NCBI RefSeq assembly: GCF_007570935.1
Contig: NZ_VLLR01000001.1
Coordinates: 1,364,001-1,428,000, forward strand
Direction of reading: 5' to 3'
DNA from: Lactobacillus sp. LL6
GTDB lineage: Bacteria; Bacillota; Bacilli; Lactobacillales; Lactobacillaceae
Length of the DNA: 64,000 nucleotides
Part shown: piece after piece, positions 7,499 to 15,947 of the stretch
How the letters are laid out: each line of letters opens with the position of its first letter
How positions within the stretch are numbered: the first letter of the stretch is position 1
The notes under the pieces: model-generated
Databases searched by the model: none
Seen by the model: only the letters and a program-made list of their open reading frames with translations
What the model was told of the DNA's origin: nothing
Made by a program: the position numbers and the translations under genes

Positions 7499-8821
7499 AT
7501 GGAAATCAATACTGAGAATTTAAGGAAGATTAGAACTGACTTTTTAAGAGAAAGCAAATTCCGTAATACTCAAAATGCCGTTATGAAAAATGGCATTAAA
7601 AAATCAATTATGAATCAGTCAGCTGCAGCCAAAAAACCGTTTGCTTTTTCAGTTGACGTTGATTCTGACAAAGTAATGAATCAAAAGAAGTCTGGTCGCT
7701 GCTGGATGTTCAGTGCTCTTAACTTTATCAGATTTTTAGCTGGAAAAAAGCACCATATCAAGGATTTCGAACTTTCAACAACTTATGACTTTTTCTACGA
7801 TAAACTCGAAAAAGCCAATTATTTCTATCAAAATATTATTGAAACTGCTGATTTACCAATTTCTAATCGAAAAGTTTCATGGCTTCTTAAAACACCTCAA
7901 CAAGATGGTGGGGATTGGAGTTTATTAGTTAACTTAGTTGAAAAATATGGTGTAGTTCCAAAAAATACAATGGATGAAACTGCAGTAACTGAAAATACTA
8001 AAGAACTTGACTTTATGTATAATCGTAAGCTTCAAAAAGATGCTATGAAGCTTCGTGAATTAGTAAATAATGATGTTTCTGATGAAAAAATCAAGAGTGT
8101 ACTAGAAAGCTTTAATAAAGAAAATTATCGCATTCTTTCAATTAGTTTTGGTACTCCTCCTGAAAAATTTACTTATGAATATCGTGATGAAAATAATAAA
8201 TTCCATACGACTGGTGAAATCACACCAATGGAATTCTTTAAGAAATTTATTGATGTTGATTTAGATAATTATGTCGAGTTAATGAACCTACCAGGCAATG
8301 ATTATCCTTATGATCGAATTTATGGTATTGAAAATTCTGAAAATATGGTAGGAGGAACTCCAAATCGTTACTTAAACTTACCAATGAAAGAACTTAAAAG
8401 AATGGCGATTGAACAATTAAAAGACGGCACTCCTGTATGGTATGGATGCGATGTTTTACAAGAATGGAATAATCCTGCCGGCTTACTTGATCTTGATACT
8501 TATGACTGGAAGAGATCATTCGGCATTGAACTTGGTAATGATAAAACTAAAAGATTTGAATTTGATGAAAGTCTTCCAACCCATGCCATGCTAATTTGCG
8601 GAGTTGATTTAAATCATGATAGACCAACTAAGTGGAAGATTCAAAATTCATGGGGCGACAAGCCCGGTCACAAAGGCTACTTCATTATGGGAGACGAATG
8701 GATGGATCAATATACTTACGAAATCGTAGTTAATAAGAAATACTTAACTGACGAAGAAATCAATATGTACACCACTGATCCAATCATTTTACCATTCTGG
8801 AATGCTATGAATCCAATTTAG
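7499..8821 (+). CDS. Cytoplasmic C1B cysteine peptidase (PepC/PepE/PepG, bleomycin-hydrolase family)
   Basis: A 440-residue papain-like peptidase without signal peptide. The active-site set of the C1B family is present: Cys68 in S-G-R-C-W-M-F, His362 in T-H-A-M and Asn383 in I-Q-N-S-W-G. Length agrees with lactobacillar PepC, PepE and PepG (about 437-449). Members form hexamers and cleave short peptides in the cytoplasm, PepC as an aminopeptidase, PepE/PepG as endopeptidases; sequence by eye looks nearer the PepE/PepG branch, but this is not decided here. It lies 21 bp after an amino-acid permease and 14 bp before a dipeptidase, so the three look like an operon for peptide use. Confidence 0.95.
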   Translation: MEINTENLRKIRTDFLRESKFRNTQNAVMKNGIKKSIMNQSAAAKKPFAFSVDVDSDKVMNQKKSGRCWMFSALNFIRFLAGKKHHIKDFELSTTYDFFYDKLEKANYFYQNIIETADLPISNRKVSWLLKTPQQDGGDWSLLVNLVEKYGVVPKNTMDETAVTENTKELDFMYNRKLQKDAMKLRELVNNDVSDEKIKSVLESFNKENYRILSISFGTPPEKFTYEYRDENNKFHTTGEITPMEFFKKFIDVDLDNYVELMNLPGNDYPYDRIYGIENSENMVGGTPNRYLNLPMKELKRMAIEQLKDGTPVWYGCDVLQEWNNPAGLLDLDTYDWKRSFGIELGNDKTKRFEFDESLPTHAMLICGVDLNHDRPTKWKIQNSWGDKPGHKGYFIMGDEWMDQYTYEIVVNKKYLTDEEINMYTTDPIILPFWNAMNPI

Positions 8822-8835
8822 AAAGGAGGATTTTT

Positions 8836-10260
8836 ATGGCATGTACCACCGTAATAGTCGGTAAAAAAGCCAGCATCAACGGGTCAACCATGATTGCTCG
8901 TAATTGCGATGCAGAACGATGCAATATCCCTGTTAAATTCGTTGTTGTTCCAGCTAAAAATGAAGAACAAACATTTCATTCTTATGTAACTGGACTAGAT
9001 ATTCCTCTTCCAAATAGTGCTATGCGTTATCAAATGGCACCATTTGTAGATTATAAACGCCATGGACAATTTGGAGAATGTGGGATTAACAGCGCAAATG
9101 TTGCAATGAGTGCAACTGAAAGTCTTTATGGCAATCCTCAAGTATTAGCTCTTGATCCTCTTGTAAAAAACGGGATTGGAGAAGATGCCCTTTTAAGTAT
9201 TGTTTTACCATTTATTCATAGTGCTCGTGAAGGAGTTGAATACTTAGGTCAGTTAATTGCCATTTATGGCTCTCATGAAGGAAACGGCATAATATTTAGT
9301 GATAAAAATGAAGTATGGTATATGGAAATTCCAACCGGTCACTATTGGGCAGCAACCAAATTATCCGAAAACCGAGTAGCGGTAATTGCCAATCAAGTAG
9401 CTGAACAAAACATAGACTTTGAAGATACTGATAACTATTTATGGGCTGCTGGATTAAAAGAATTTATCGATCAAAATGACCTTAATCCTGATGTCGATGG
9501 CTATAACTTCCGCCACATCTTTGGAACCAATAATGCCCGCGACCATTGCTACAATACTCCAAGAGTCTGGTTTGGTCAAAACTATCTAGGACACCGCGCT
9601 TCTAGTCCAACAAGTGATAATTTAGATTTTACTTTTAAACCAAATAGAAAACTGAAACATGAAGATATTGGTTACATTTTAAGTTCGCACTATAATGAAA
9701 CTATATTTGATCCTTTGTCTTCAACTGATAAAAAAGCCGATAAGACTCGCTTTCGTCCAATTGCAATGGCAAGATGTGCCGAATCCCATATCCTAGAAAT
9801 TAGAAATAATGTTCCTGATGAATATAGCGCAATAACTTGGTTTAATTTTGCTCCGACAACTTTTAATCCCTATGTCCCATTTTATGCTAATGCTAATGGT
9901 ACAAGTGATTCCTACAATAATACAAGCGATTCTTATAATATCAGTGAAGCTTATTGGCTTAGTCGCACTATAGCCAGTTTAATTCAACCAAGTTATAATG
10001 AAATGAAGAGCTTATTAATTGGATTAAACGGGTATCTCCCAACAGCAGACCAATTAGCTAATGAATTGATCCATCAAACTGACAAAACAGCAAATACTTT
10101 ACATGATAATCACTTAACCCACTTTCTTACAACTGCTAACAATCAAAATGCCAAAAAAATGCAAAATCTAGCTATGCAAACAGTCGGCGAGCTAGTTAAA
10201 GATGAATTAAAACATTCTCGCTTAACATTTTCAATCAATACAGATTATACACAAGAATAA
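8836..10260 (+). CDS. C69-family dipeptidase (PepD type)
   Basis: A 474-residue N-terminal-nucleophile hydrolase. The sequence begins M-A-C-T-T, so Cys3 would become the N-terminal nucleophile after processing, and the G-S-T-M-I-A-R-N-C-D stretch (about 17-26) is the family's start region. PepD enzymes hydrolyse a broad set of dipeptides in the cytoplasm. The SD AAGGAGG lies close to the ATG, 14 bp after the upstream peptidase. A short internal near-repeat (T-S-D-S-Y-N twice, about residues 355-368) is a local oddity. A promoter and PyrR leader for the next gene start eight bases after the stop, so this is the end of the peptidase operon; no separate terminator is seen. Confidence 0.95.
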   Translation: MACTTVIVGKKASINGSTMIARNCDAERCNIPVKFVVVPAKNEEQTFHSYVTGLDIPLPNSAMRYQMAPFVDYKRHGQFGECGINSANVAMSATESLYGNPQVLALDPLVKNGIGEDALLSIVLPFIHSAREGVEYLGQLIAIYGSHEGNGIIFSDKNEVWYMEIPTGHYWAATKLSENRVAVIANQVAEQNIDFEDTDNYLWAAGLKEFIDQNDLNPDVDGYNFRHIFGTNNARDHCYNTPRVWFGQNYLGHRASSPTSDNLDFTFKPNRKLKHEDIGYILSSHYNETIFDPLSSTDKKADKTRFRPIAMARCAESHILEIRNNVPDEYSAITWFNFAPTTFNPYVPFYANANGTSDSYNNTSDSYNISEAYWLSRTIASLIQPSYNEMKSLLIGLNGYLPTADQLANELIHQTDKTANTLHDNHLTHFLTTANNQNAKKMQNLAMQTVGELVKDELKHSRLTFSINTDYTQE

Positions 10261-10267
10261 TTTTTAG

Positions 10268-10296
10268 TTGACAAATACTCTAAAGGATAGTTAAAT
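10268..10296 (+). promoter_or_regulatory. Promoter of the uracil permease gene
   Basis: TTGACA (10268-10273), a perfect -35, is followed 17 bp later by TTAAAT (10291-10296). Transcription would start near 10303, at the head of the PyrR leader. Confidence 0.7.
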
Positions 10297-10302
10297 ATAT
10301 CT

Positions 10303-10432
10303 AAATAAGTGATGACCTTTAAAGTTAGTCCCGTGAGGCTAAGAAGGAATCTTGTGTTTAGAATGCGTTTTTTGAGCATCCGCATATCCAAAGAGACCAT
10401 CTTGGACCCCAGGGTTCAGGATGGTCTTTTCT
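10303..10432 (+). promoter_or_regulatory. PyrR-dependent attenuator (pyr leader)
   Basis: The 14 bases at 10327-10340 (AGTCCCGTGAGGCT) match the PyrR binding-loop consensus ARUCCNGNGAGGYU exactly. Downstream is a strong terminator stem (10394-10401 with 10420-10427) followed by TTTTCTTTT. In this known mechanism PyrR with UMP stabilises the binding hairpin and so the terminator, shutting the gene off when pyrimidines are plentiful. Gene pyrR itself is not in the window. Confidence 0.92.
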
Positions 10433-10460
10433 TTTGGTCATCTAGATTAGGAGAATTTGA

Positions 10461-11786
10461 ATGAATCAAAAAGATAGTTTTCACAATTCTGATGCTATTT
10501 TAGATGTTTATGAAAAACCTAAAATGGGACAAGGAGTGCTATTATCCTTACAGCATATGTTTGCTATGTTTGGATCTACGGTGCTTGTACCAATTTTAGT
10601 CGGAATCAGTCCAAGCATTGCTTTATTATCATCTGGAGTTGGAACACTAGTCCATATGTTGTTAACAAGATTTAAAATTCCAGCATATCTTGGAAGTAGT
10701 TTTGCCTTTGTAGCAACAATGCAAGCACTAATGAAAATGGACGGTTATCCCGCAATTGCCCAAGGTGCAATTGCTGCAGGACTTGTCTATGTAATAGTTG
10801 CACTGATTATTGGCAAAGTAGGTTCAGCTTGGGTCAATAAAGTTTTACCTCCAATTGTGGTTGGACCTATCATTATTGTAATTGGCCTTTCACTTGCAAC
10901 CACTGCCGCAAATGATGCTATGCTCCATAACCAAAAATATGATTTAACTTATTTTGCAGTAGCACTTTTTACTTTGGCTATGACTTTATTCTTCCAAATG
11001 TATTTCAAAGGGTTCACTAGTTTAGTATCAATCATGCTGGGAATCGTGTGTGGGTATGTATTATCCTGCTTTTTAGGAATAGTTGATTTTTCCGGAGTAG
11101 AAAAAGCGGCATGGTTTTCCTTACCTGCACTTGAATTACCTGGAATTAGTTATCATCTTAAGTGGTATCCTGCTGCCATTATAACTATGGCACCAATCGC
11201 TTTTGTTACAATGACTGAACATATGGGACACATTATGGTCCTCAATTCTCTTACTAAGCGTAATTTCTTTAAAAATCCTGGCCTTCATCGTACTATGATG
11301 GGTGATGGACTTTCAACAATTATTGCCGGTTTCATTGGTGGTCCTCCTACTACTTCTTATGGAGAAAATATCGGCGTTTTAGCTATGACCAAAGTTCACA
11401 GTGTATGGGTACTTGCTGGGGCTGCAGTCTTTGCAATTATCTTTAGTTTTGTTGGAAAAGTTGCCGCAGTTATCGAATCAATTCCAATGCCAGTTATTGG
11501 TGGTATTTCATTCTTATTATTTGGAACTATTGCATCTAATGGACTTAAAATTTTAGTAGATAACAAAATTGATTTTGGTGAAAAAAGGAACATGCTTATT
11601 GCTTCTGTTATCCTAGTAATTGGGATTGGAGGAGCCTATCTTCAACTTGGCAACTTCCAATTAACTTCTGTTGCTCTTTGTACAATTTTAGGAATGCTTC
11701 TTAATTGGATTTTACCTAAAAAAGCTGCTAGCGAAAAAGTACTTGATGAGAAAAAAGAAAAACAAGACGGAAAAATTTATCAATAA
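10461..11786 (+). CDS. pyrP: Uracil permease (NCS2/UraA family)
   Basis: A 441-residue NCS2 transporter with about 14 membrane spans. The S-L-Q-H-M-F-A-M-F-G-S-T start (about residues 29-40), the T-E-H-M-G-H-I stretch and the G-G-P-P-T-T-S-Y-G-E-N motif are typical of uracil permeases (UraA/PyrP), which carry uracil with protons into the cell. The PyrR leader directly upstream independently supports a pyrimidine substrate over xanthine or urate. The C-terminus is Lys/Glu-rich and cytoplasmic. It is monocistronic: own promoter in front and a bidirectional terminator right after the stop. The symbol uraA is also used for this gene. Confidence 0.95.
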   Translation: MNQKDSFHNSDAILDVYEKPKMGQGVLLSLQHMFAMFGSTVLVPILVGISPSIALLSSGVGTLVHMLLTRFKIPAYLGSSFAFVATMQALMKMDGYPAIAQGAIAAGLVYVIVALIIGKVGSAWVNKVLPPIVVGPIIIVIGLSLATTAANDAMLHNQKYDLTYFAVALFTLAMTLFFQMYFKGFTSLVSIMLGIVCGYVLSCFLGIVDFSGVEKAAWFSLPALELPGISYHLKWYPAAIITMAPIAFVTMTEHMGHIMVLNSLTKRNFFKNPGLHRTMMGDGLSTIIAGFIGGPPTTSYGENIGVLAMTKVHSVWVLAGAAVFAIIFSFVGKVAAVIESIPMPVIGGISFLLFGTIASNGLKILVDNKIDFGEKRNMLIASVILVIGIGGAYLQLGNFQLTSVALCTILGMLLNWILPKKAASEKVLDEKKEKQDGKIYQ

Positions 11787-11790
11787 ATCA

Positions 11791-11834
11791 AAAAAGAGTT
11801 GCCCTCTAACGAAGAGGTGAAGCTAACTCTTTTT
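11791..11834. terminator. Bidirectional terminator between pyrP and GNAT gene
   Basis: A 10-bp outer stem (11791-11800 with 11825-11834) plus an inner CCTCT/AGAGG stem, A-run on the left and T-run on the right, serves the convergent genes on both strands. Confidence 0.85.
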
Positions 11835-12256
11835 TATTTTTCAATTTTAAATTGATAAAGACCAAAACTCATCTGTTTAAGCGCCTTAGCAAAGCCTACT
11901 TTATCAAGCTTCTTACCAGTGGTAAGAGCTTCAAACTCTCCATCTTGATCTTTTAATTTCTGATCTGTTCGATGGAAACCATTTCTTTCATAAAACTTAA
12001 GTCGACTAATTCGTTGTTTGTAATTTTTAGCAGTTGGCACCACTGGTTCAATATCAATTACAATTGCCTTATCTTGATATTTATTTTCAAGCATTGTTAA
12101 GATTTGACTACCATAACCATGACCACGTAACTTTTCATTAACTGCTAAATAAGTCAAATAGATAGTAGATTCACTTTCAACATAATAAGCAAGTCCAGCA
12201 AATTTATCTCCATCATATAATGAATGAAAGTTTACACTTGGTTTCAATGACATCAC
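11834..12256 (-). CDS. GNAT-family N-acetyltransferase (true N-terminus probably further upstream)
   Basis: The annotated frame gives 140 residues from GTG 12256. It contains the acetyl-CoA pyrophosphate loop of GNAT enzymes (R-G-H-G-Y-G-S, about residues 43-49) and a following helix, and ends with the family's F-Y-E-R-N-G-F strand. The frame stays open for about 45 more codons upstream, to a TGA near 12394, and encodes plausible beta1-alpha1 sequence (A-R-Q-L-Y-L-S-S-F-P-E-W-E-R). No ATG, GTG or TTG exists there; an ATT at 12367 with AAGGA four bases before it would give a normal 177 residues. Either a rare start codon is used or the gene has lost its start. Substrate unknown. Confidence 0.75.
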   Translation of the reverse strand: MMSLKPSVNFHSLYDGDKFAGLAYYVESESTIYLTYLAVNEKLRGHGYGSQILTMLENKYQDKAIVIDIEPVVPTAKNYKQRISRLKFYERNGFHRTDQKLKDQDGEFEALTTGKKLDKVGFAKALKQMSFGLYQFKIEK

Positions 12257-12408
12257 TAATAATGATGGTAATGAAAAGCGTTCCCATTCTGGAAATGAAC
12301 TTAAATATAATTGTCTTGCATCACGATATGCTTTTGTACCCCATCGGGCTGGTTTAGATTCTAAAATAGTATCCTTCTTTTCTAATTTTCAAATAAAACT
12401 ATATTTAT

Positions 12409-12417
12409 ATTATACCA
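12409..12417 (-). promoter_or_regulatory. Extended -10 promoter of the GNAT gene
   Basis: The minus strand reads TGGTATAAT, an exact extended -10 element, right after the T-run of the preceding terminator. It places the transcript start near 12402, upstream of the ATT candidate start at 12367, which supports translation of the longer GNAT form. Confidence 0.55.
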
Positions 12418-12449
12418 AAAAAGCCACGCATTGATTGCGTGACTTTTTT
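12417..12449 (-). terminator. Terminator of the oleate hydratase gene
   Basis: Minus-strand stem of eight pairs (12436-12443 with 12423-12430, one G-U) followed by six T, 16 bp after the stop codon. Confidence 0.85.
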
Positions 12450-12464
12450 ATTTCCGAGGAAATA

Positions 12465-14243
12465 TTACATTAATTTATATTTCTTAAGCAATTCTTCTAC
12501 ATAAGTTCCTTTAACTTTCTTAAGCATGGCTTTAATTGCCATCTTTTCACCAATTGGTAAATCAATTTCTGTAAGCTTCTTTTGATCGTTTAAGTAATAC
12601 ATTGCATTCATTAACATTCGAATATCAAAAGCAGAAGCAAATACTTCAGGAACTCCGCGATCAACATTGAGTAAAGTATAAACAGCTTCCATTGCAGTAC
12701 GAACTGAATATTCTGTCGTAAAGACAGTATCTCTTTCAGTTTCCGCAAAATTACCAATGAATGCAAAATTCTTTGCATGATCAGGAACAACCTTTGGACG
12801 GTCGCCTAAAGCTCGTGGCATAAAGTAACTTGTAATGTATGGCATATGTGCTGGAATAGTCTTGGCTGCATGAGCCATTTCAGAAATCTTTTCTTCTGGC
12901 ACGCCCATATGATATAACCATTCTTCACATAACTCAATACCGTTACAATCGGGCATTGTTTTCTTTATATAGTTACCTTCTGTATCAGAATATAGACCAT
13001 ATAACCAAACAATTAATTGATTTGGCTTTTGTTTATGAAAATGAGGTTGACGACTGATAGAATAACCTAACATCCAATTTGAATCTTTAATTGTAGTTGG
13101 ACCACTAGTTACAATTGAACCACTATGTGGATCTTTTTTATTAACTTTTTCAATATATGGAACAATATCGTTATTTTCAAATGTAATAGTTGCAGATATT
13201 ACCCAATTTGCTTTTGGTATATTTTCACAGAATTTTTCTGGGTGACCAAAATCAGTATCTTGAGCTGCTAAATTCTTCCATAATTGCCAACTTGGACCAA
13301 GTGGGTGCTTTTGGTCTGCTGGATGGAAATTGTCACCATATGTTGTACTTTCCGTAATTGATCCATTAGTTACAAACACCAAATCATCCTCAGATAATTT
13401 GATATTCTTCTTTTTACCCTTTTCAGTTAGATGAATTTCTCGAGCTACCTTGTAACCTTCTGAGCGGTTAACAATAATATTATTTACAATTGTATCATAA
13501 TGGAACTGTACACCATGATCTTTTAAGTAACTCATTAATGGCAATACCAAAGATTCATATTGATTATATTTAGTAAACTTAAGTGAAGATAAAGTCTTAA
13601 GTGTAGCCACATGTTGAACAAAACGCATCAAATAGCGTCTCATTTCCATTGCACTAGCCCAAGGCTCAAAAGCAAACATCGTTGACCAATATAGCCAGAA
13701 GTTTGATTCAAAGAACTCTTTAGTAAAGACTTCATTTATCTTCTTATCTTGTAAGTCTTTTTCTGGAGTCATTACCAAATTTAAAATTTCCTTAACAGCT
13801 TTTGGAGTAAGTAAAAGCTGACCATCAGTCGGTAATTCCTCTCCTCGGTTAATTATTACACGAGTCTTAGAATAGCTTGGATCTTTGCGATTTAAGCGAT
13901 AAAATTCATCCAAAACTGTTTCATCAGGATAATCTAACGATGGTATTGATCTAAACAAATCCCATAAACATTCAAAGTGGGATTCCATTTCACGACCACC
14001 ACGAATAATATAAGCTTGATCAGCTGGATTATAAATTCCATCAAGACTACCACCTGGAAGAGCTAACTCTTCAAAAACATGTATATTTTCACCCTTCATA
14101 TGACCGTCTCGAATCAAAAAAACAGCCGTTGCAAGTGAAGCTAGTCCTGACCCAACCAAGTAAGCTGATTTTTTATCAACATTTTCATCTTTTGGAGTTG
14201 AAGCATGTACGAATGCTTCATAATTTCCACTTGTATAATGCAT
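12465..14243 (-). CDS. ohyA: Oleate hydratase (FAD-dependent fatty acid hydratase, MCRA family)
   Basis: A 592-residue protein of the myosin-cross-reactive-antigen family. The FAD-binding Rossmann motif [10 protein letters not shown] starts at residue 31, and the R-G-G-R-E-M-E stretch (about 82-88) is the conserved active-site loop. These enzymes add water to the cis-9 (or cis-12) double bond of free unsaturated fatty acids such as oleate and linoleate, which detoxifies them for lactobacilli in the gut. Length is normal (about 565-595). It has no signal peptide and acts at the inner membrane face. It is monocistronic with its own terminator; a cre-like site lies upstream. Start ATG 14243 has only a weak SD (GAAAG). 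Confidence 0.95.
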   Translation of the reverse strand: MHYTSGNYEAFVHASTPKDENVDKKSAYLVGSGLASLATAVFLIRDGHMKGENIHVFEELALPGGSLDGIYNPADQAYIIRGGREMESHFECLWDLFRSIPSLDYPDETVLDEFYRLNRKDPSYSKTRVIINRGEELPTDGQLLLTPKAVKEILNLVMTPEKDLQDKKINEVFTKEFFESNFWLYWSTMFAFEPWASAMEMRRYLMRFVQHVATLKTLSSLKFTKYNQYESLVLPLMSYLKDHGVQFHYDTIVNNIIVNRSEGYKVAREIHLTEKGKKKNIKLSEDDLVFVTNGSITESTTYGDNFHPADQKHPLGPSWQLWKNLAAQDTDFGHPEKFCENIPKANWVISATITFENNDIVPYIEKVNKKDPHSGSIVTSGPTTIKDSNWMLGYSISRQPHFHKQKPNQLIVWLYGLYSDTEGNYIKKTMPDCNGIELCEEWLYHMGVPEEKISEMAHAAKTIPAHMPYITSYFMPRALGDRPKVVPDHAKNFAFIGNFAETERDTVFTTEYSVRTAMEAVYTLLNVDRGVPEVFASAFDIRMLMNAMYYLNDQKKLTEIDLPIGEKMAIKAMLKKVKGTYVEELLKKYKLM

Positions 14244-14300
14244 AATTACACTTCTTTCAAAAAATATATCTATATATATTTAATTACACCTCTATCTTAA

Positions 14301-14314
14301 TGTAAGCGTTTTTT
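14301..14314 (+). promoter_or_regulatory. cre-like site upstream of oleate hydratase
   Basis: TGTAAGCGTTTTTT matches 12 of 14 positions of the CcpA consensus TGWAANCGNTNWCA, about 60 bases before the ohyA start. Catabolite control of ohyA is possible but unproven. Confidence 0.35.
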
Positions 14315-14345
14315 AAAATCAAATATTATATAACTATACAAATAT

Positions 14346-14374
14346 CAAAAAAGGTCATCTAATAAGATGACCTA
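14346..14374 (-). terminator. Terminator of the second DHA2 exporter gene
   Basis: A perfect 9-bp stem (14352-14360 with 14365-14373) and a T-run on the minus strand, directly after the stop codon. Confidence 0.85.
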
Positions 14375-14378
14375 ATAA

Positions 14379-15830
14379 TTAATTCTTTTTTCTATTGAAA
14401 TAAAGGTTACAGAAAACTGATAAAACCAATAAAATTAAGGCACAAATCATAATTTCACGTAACCCGCTATAAAAAATCTGACGCATTTGTGGAATTAAAC
14501 TACTTGGCAAACTTTTAGCAGATTGTGCGTCACTTAATTTATTCAGCATATTCATTGTAATATTGCTGTGTGTTGCAACCCCTCGAGCTAATGCCAAATT
14601 CATAATTACACCATATACTGCAGCCATCACCGTTTGCGCTAAAATTCTAATCAAATAAGACAATGAAGTTGCAGGTGCCATATTTTCTTCACCAGCATCA
14701 ACTTGAACTTTTACTTGTAACAGCACAAATATGAAACCTACGCCAAATCCAGAAAATGTTGCAATTATCGTTAAAACCCAAAAGTTGGTATCAATTGGAG
14801 CTACTACCATTCCTAAAGTTGAAATTATCATACAAATAATTGCCATCATAATTAATGACAAATCACTATAACGAGCTTTGAACTGGTTAACTACCTGGGT
14901 TCCAATTGTATCAGCAATTGAGTTTGGAACTAAAGTTAATCCCCCAATCAGGGCACTAGTCCCAAGAAGTCCTTGAGCCCACATTGGCAAATATGTATTT
15001 ACCGCTAAAAATGCTCCCCAAGTAAGTGAAAATAGTAATAAATCTCCAACTAAAGCCTTATTTTTAAACATACTAATTGGAACAACCGGACTTGCAACAT
15101 GGTCTTCATACTTAAAGAAGATTACTAATATTATTCCCCCGGCAATAATCAAGCCAGCAATTATCCATCCTGAAACTAGTCCTAGTAATTGAATACCAAG
15201 TAAAATAGCTACCAAGCTAATAACAATTAAGATAGAACCGCCTAAATCAAATTTTGTTTTTTCATGAACAACTTTTTCACGATAATATAGAACTGACAAA
15301 AGAGTTGCAAAAAGTCCAATAGGGATATTAATGTAAAATACCCAATGCCATGATAAAGTATCTACTAAATAACCTCCAGCAAGCGGTCCAACGATTGCTG
15401 CTACACTAAAGCTGGCTCCTAAGTAGCCTAAAACTTTAGTTCGCTTTTTAAGATTATCAAAAATAAATCCTGCCATAATATATGGAATAGAACCCATTCC
15501 TCCAGCTCCTACTCCCATGACAGCACGAGCAACTAAGAAGAAATACATATTAGTAGCTAAACCTTGGAAAAGTGAGCCTAATACAAAAAGGAGCAATGAA
15601 ATTTCAAATGCAGCTTTATTACCGATTTTTTCACCAATTTTTCCCCAAATAGGAGTTGAAACTGACATTCCAAGTAGCATAACTGCTATAATCCAACCCA
15701 TAAATTGAATCCCATGCAGATCAGCTACAATAGCTGGAATTGCAGTGTTAATAATTGTACTATCAAGACCAGCCATTACATTTGCTAAAATCATAGCAAA
15801 AGTTACCATTGAAACCTGTTTTTTATTCAT
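14379..15830 (-). CDS. MFS transporter, DHA2 (14-TMS drug:H+ antiporter) family
   Basis: A 483-residue exporter of the EmrB/QacA type with 14 predicted spans. Visible family marks are the N-terminal G-L-D-S-T-I-I-N-T-A-I-P motif (D1), R-A-V-M-G-V-G-A-G-G-M (motif B-like) and G-P-L-A-G-G (motif C of antiporters). The start is ATG 15830 (M-N-K-K-Q), with GGAAG-type SD in front, matching the start of its neighbour; an in-frame ATG at 15860 lies before that SD. It is clearly a paralogue of the next gene upstream on the same strand. Substrates may be drugs, bile or fatty acids; lying beside oleate hydratase, membrane-active lipids are a speculation only. Confidence 0.9.
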   Translation of the reverse strand: MNKKQVSMVTFAMILANVMAGLDSTIINTAIPAIVADLHGIQFMGWIIAVMLLGMSVSTPIWGKIGEKIGNKAAFEISLLLFVLGSLFQGLATNMYFFLVARAVMGVGAGGMGSIPYIMAGFIFDNLKKRTKVLGYLGASFSVAAIVGPLAGGYLVDTLSWHWVFYINIPIGLFATLLSVLYYREKVVHEKTKFDLGGSILIVISLVAILLGIQLLGLVSGWIIAGLIIAGGIILVIFFKYEDHVASPVVPISMFKNKALVGDLLLFSLTWGAFLAVNTYLPMWAQGLLGTSALIGGLTLVPNSIADTIGTQVVNQFKARYSDLSLIMMAIICMIISTLGMVVAPIDTNFWVLTIIATFSGFGVGFIFVLLQVKVQVDAGEENMAPATSLSYLIRILAQTVMAAVYGVIMNLALARGVATHSNITMNMLNKLSDAQSAKSLPSSLIPQMRQIFYSGLREIMICALILLVLSVFCNLYFNRKKN

Positions 15831-15858
15831 AAACCCACTTCCTTTATTCAAAGTATTC

Positions 15859-15901
15859 AAAAAATAATAGCCTTGATTTGGAAATCAAGACTAGCTATTA
15901 T
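15859..15901 (-). terminator. Long hairpin between the two DHA2 genes
   Basis: Two stacked stems (15864-15871 with 15894-15901; inner 15872-15879 with 15882-15889 approximately) end in TTTTTT on the minus strand, just before the second exporter's SD. It either ends the first transcript or works as an attenuator between paralogues. Confidence 0.65.
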
Positions 15902-15947
15902 CTATATTATGCTTGCTAATAGTTTAGAAAACAAGTTTTTTAGCCAA

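Noticed and set aside
9898..9942. Short repeat inside the C69 peptidase gene as a mobile or CRISPR-like element
   Set aside because: It is only two near-copies of a six-codon unit in frame, a local coding repeat.
10261..10460. Leader of pyrP considered as a T-box or purine riboswitch
   Set aside because: No T-box GGTGG core; the exact PyrR loop consensus plus terminator explains it.
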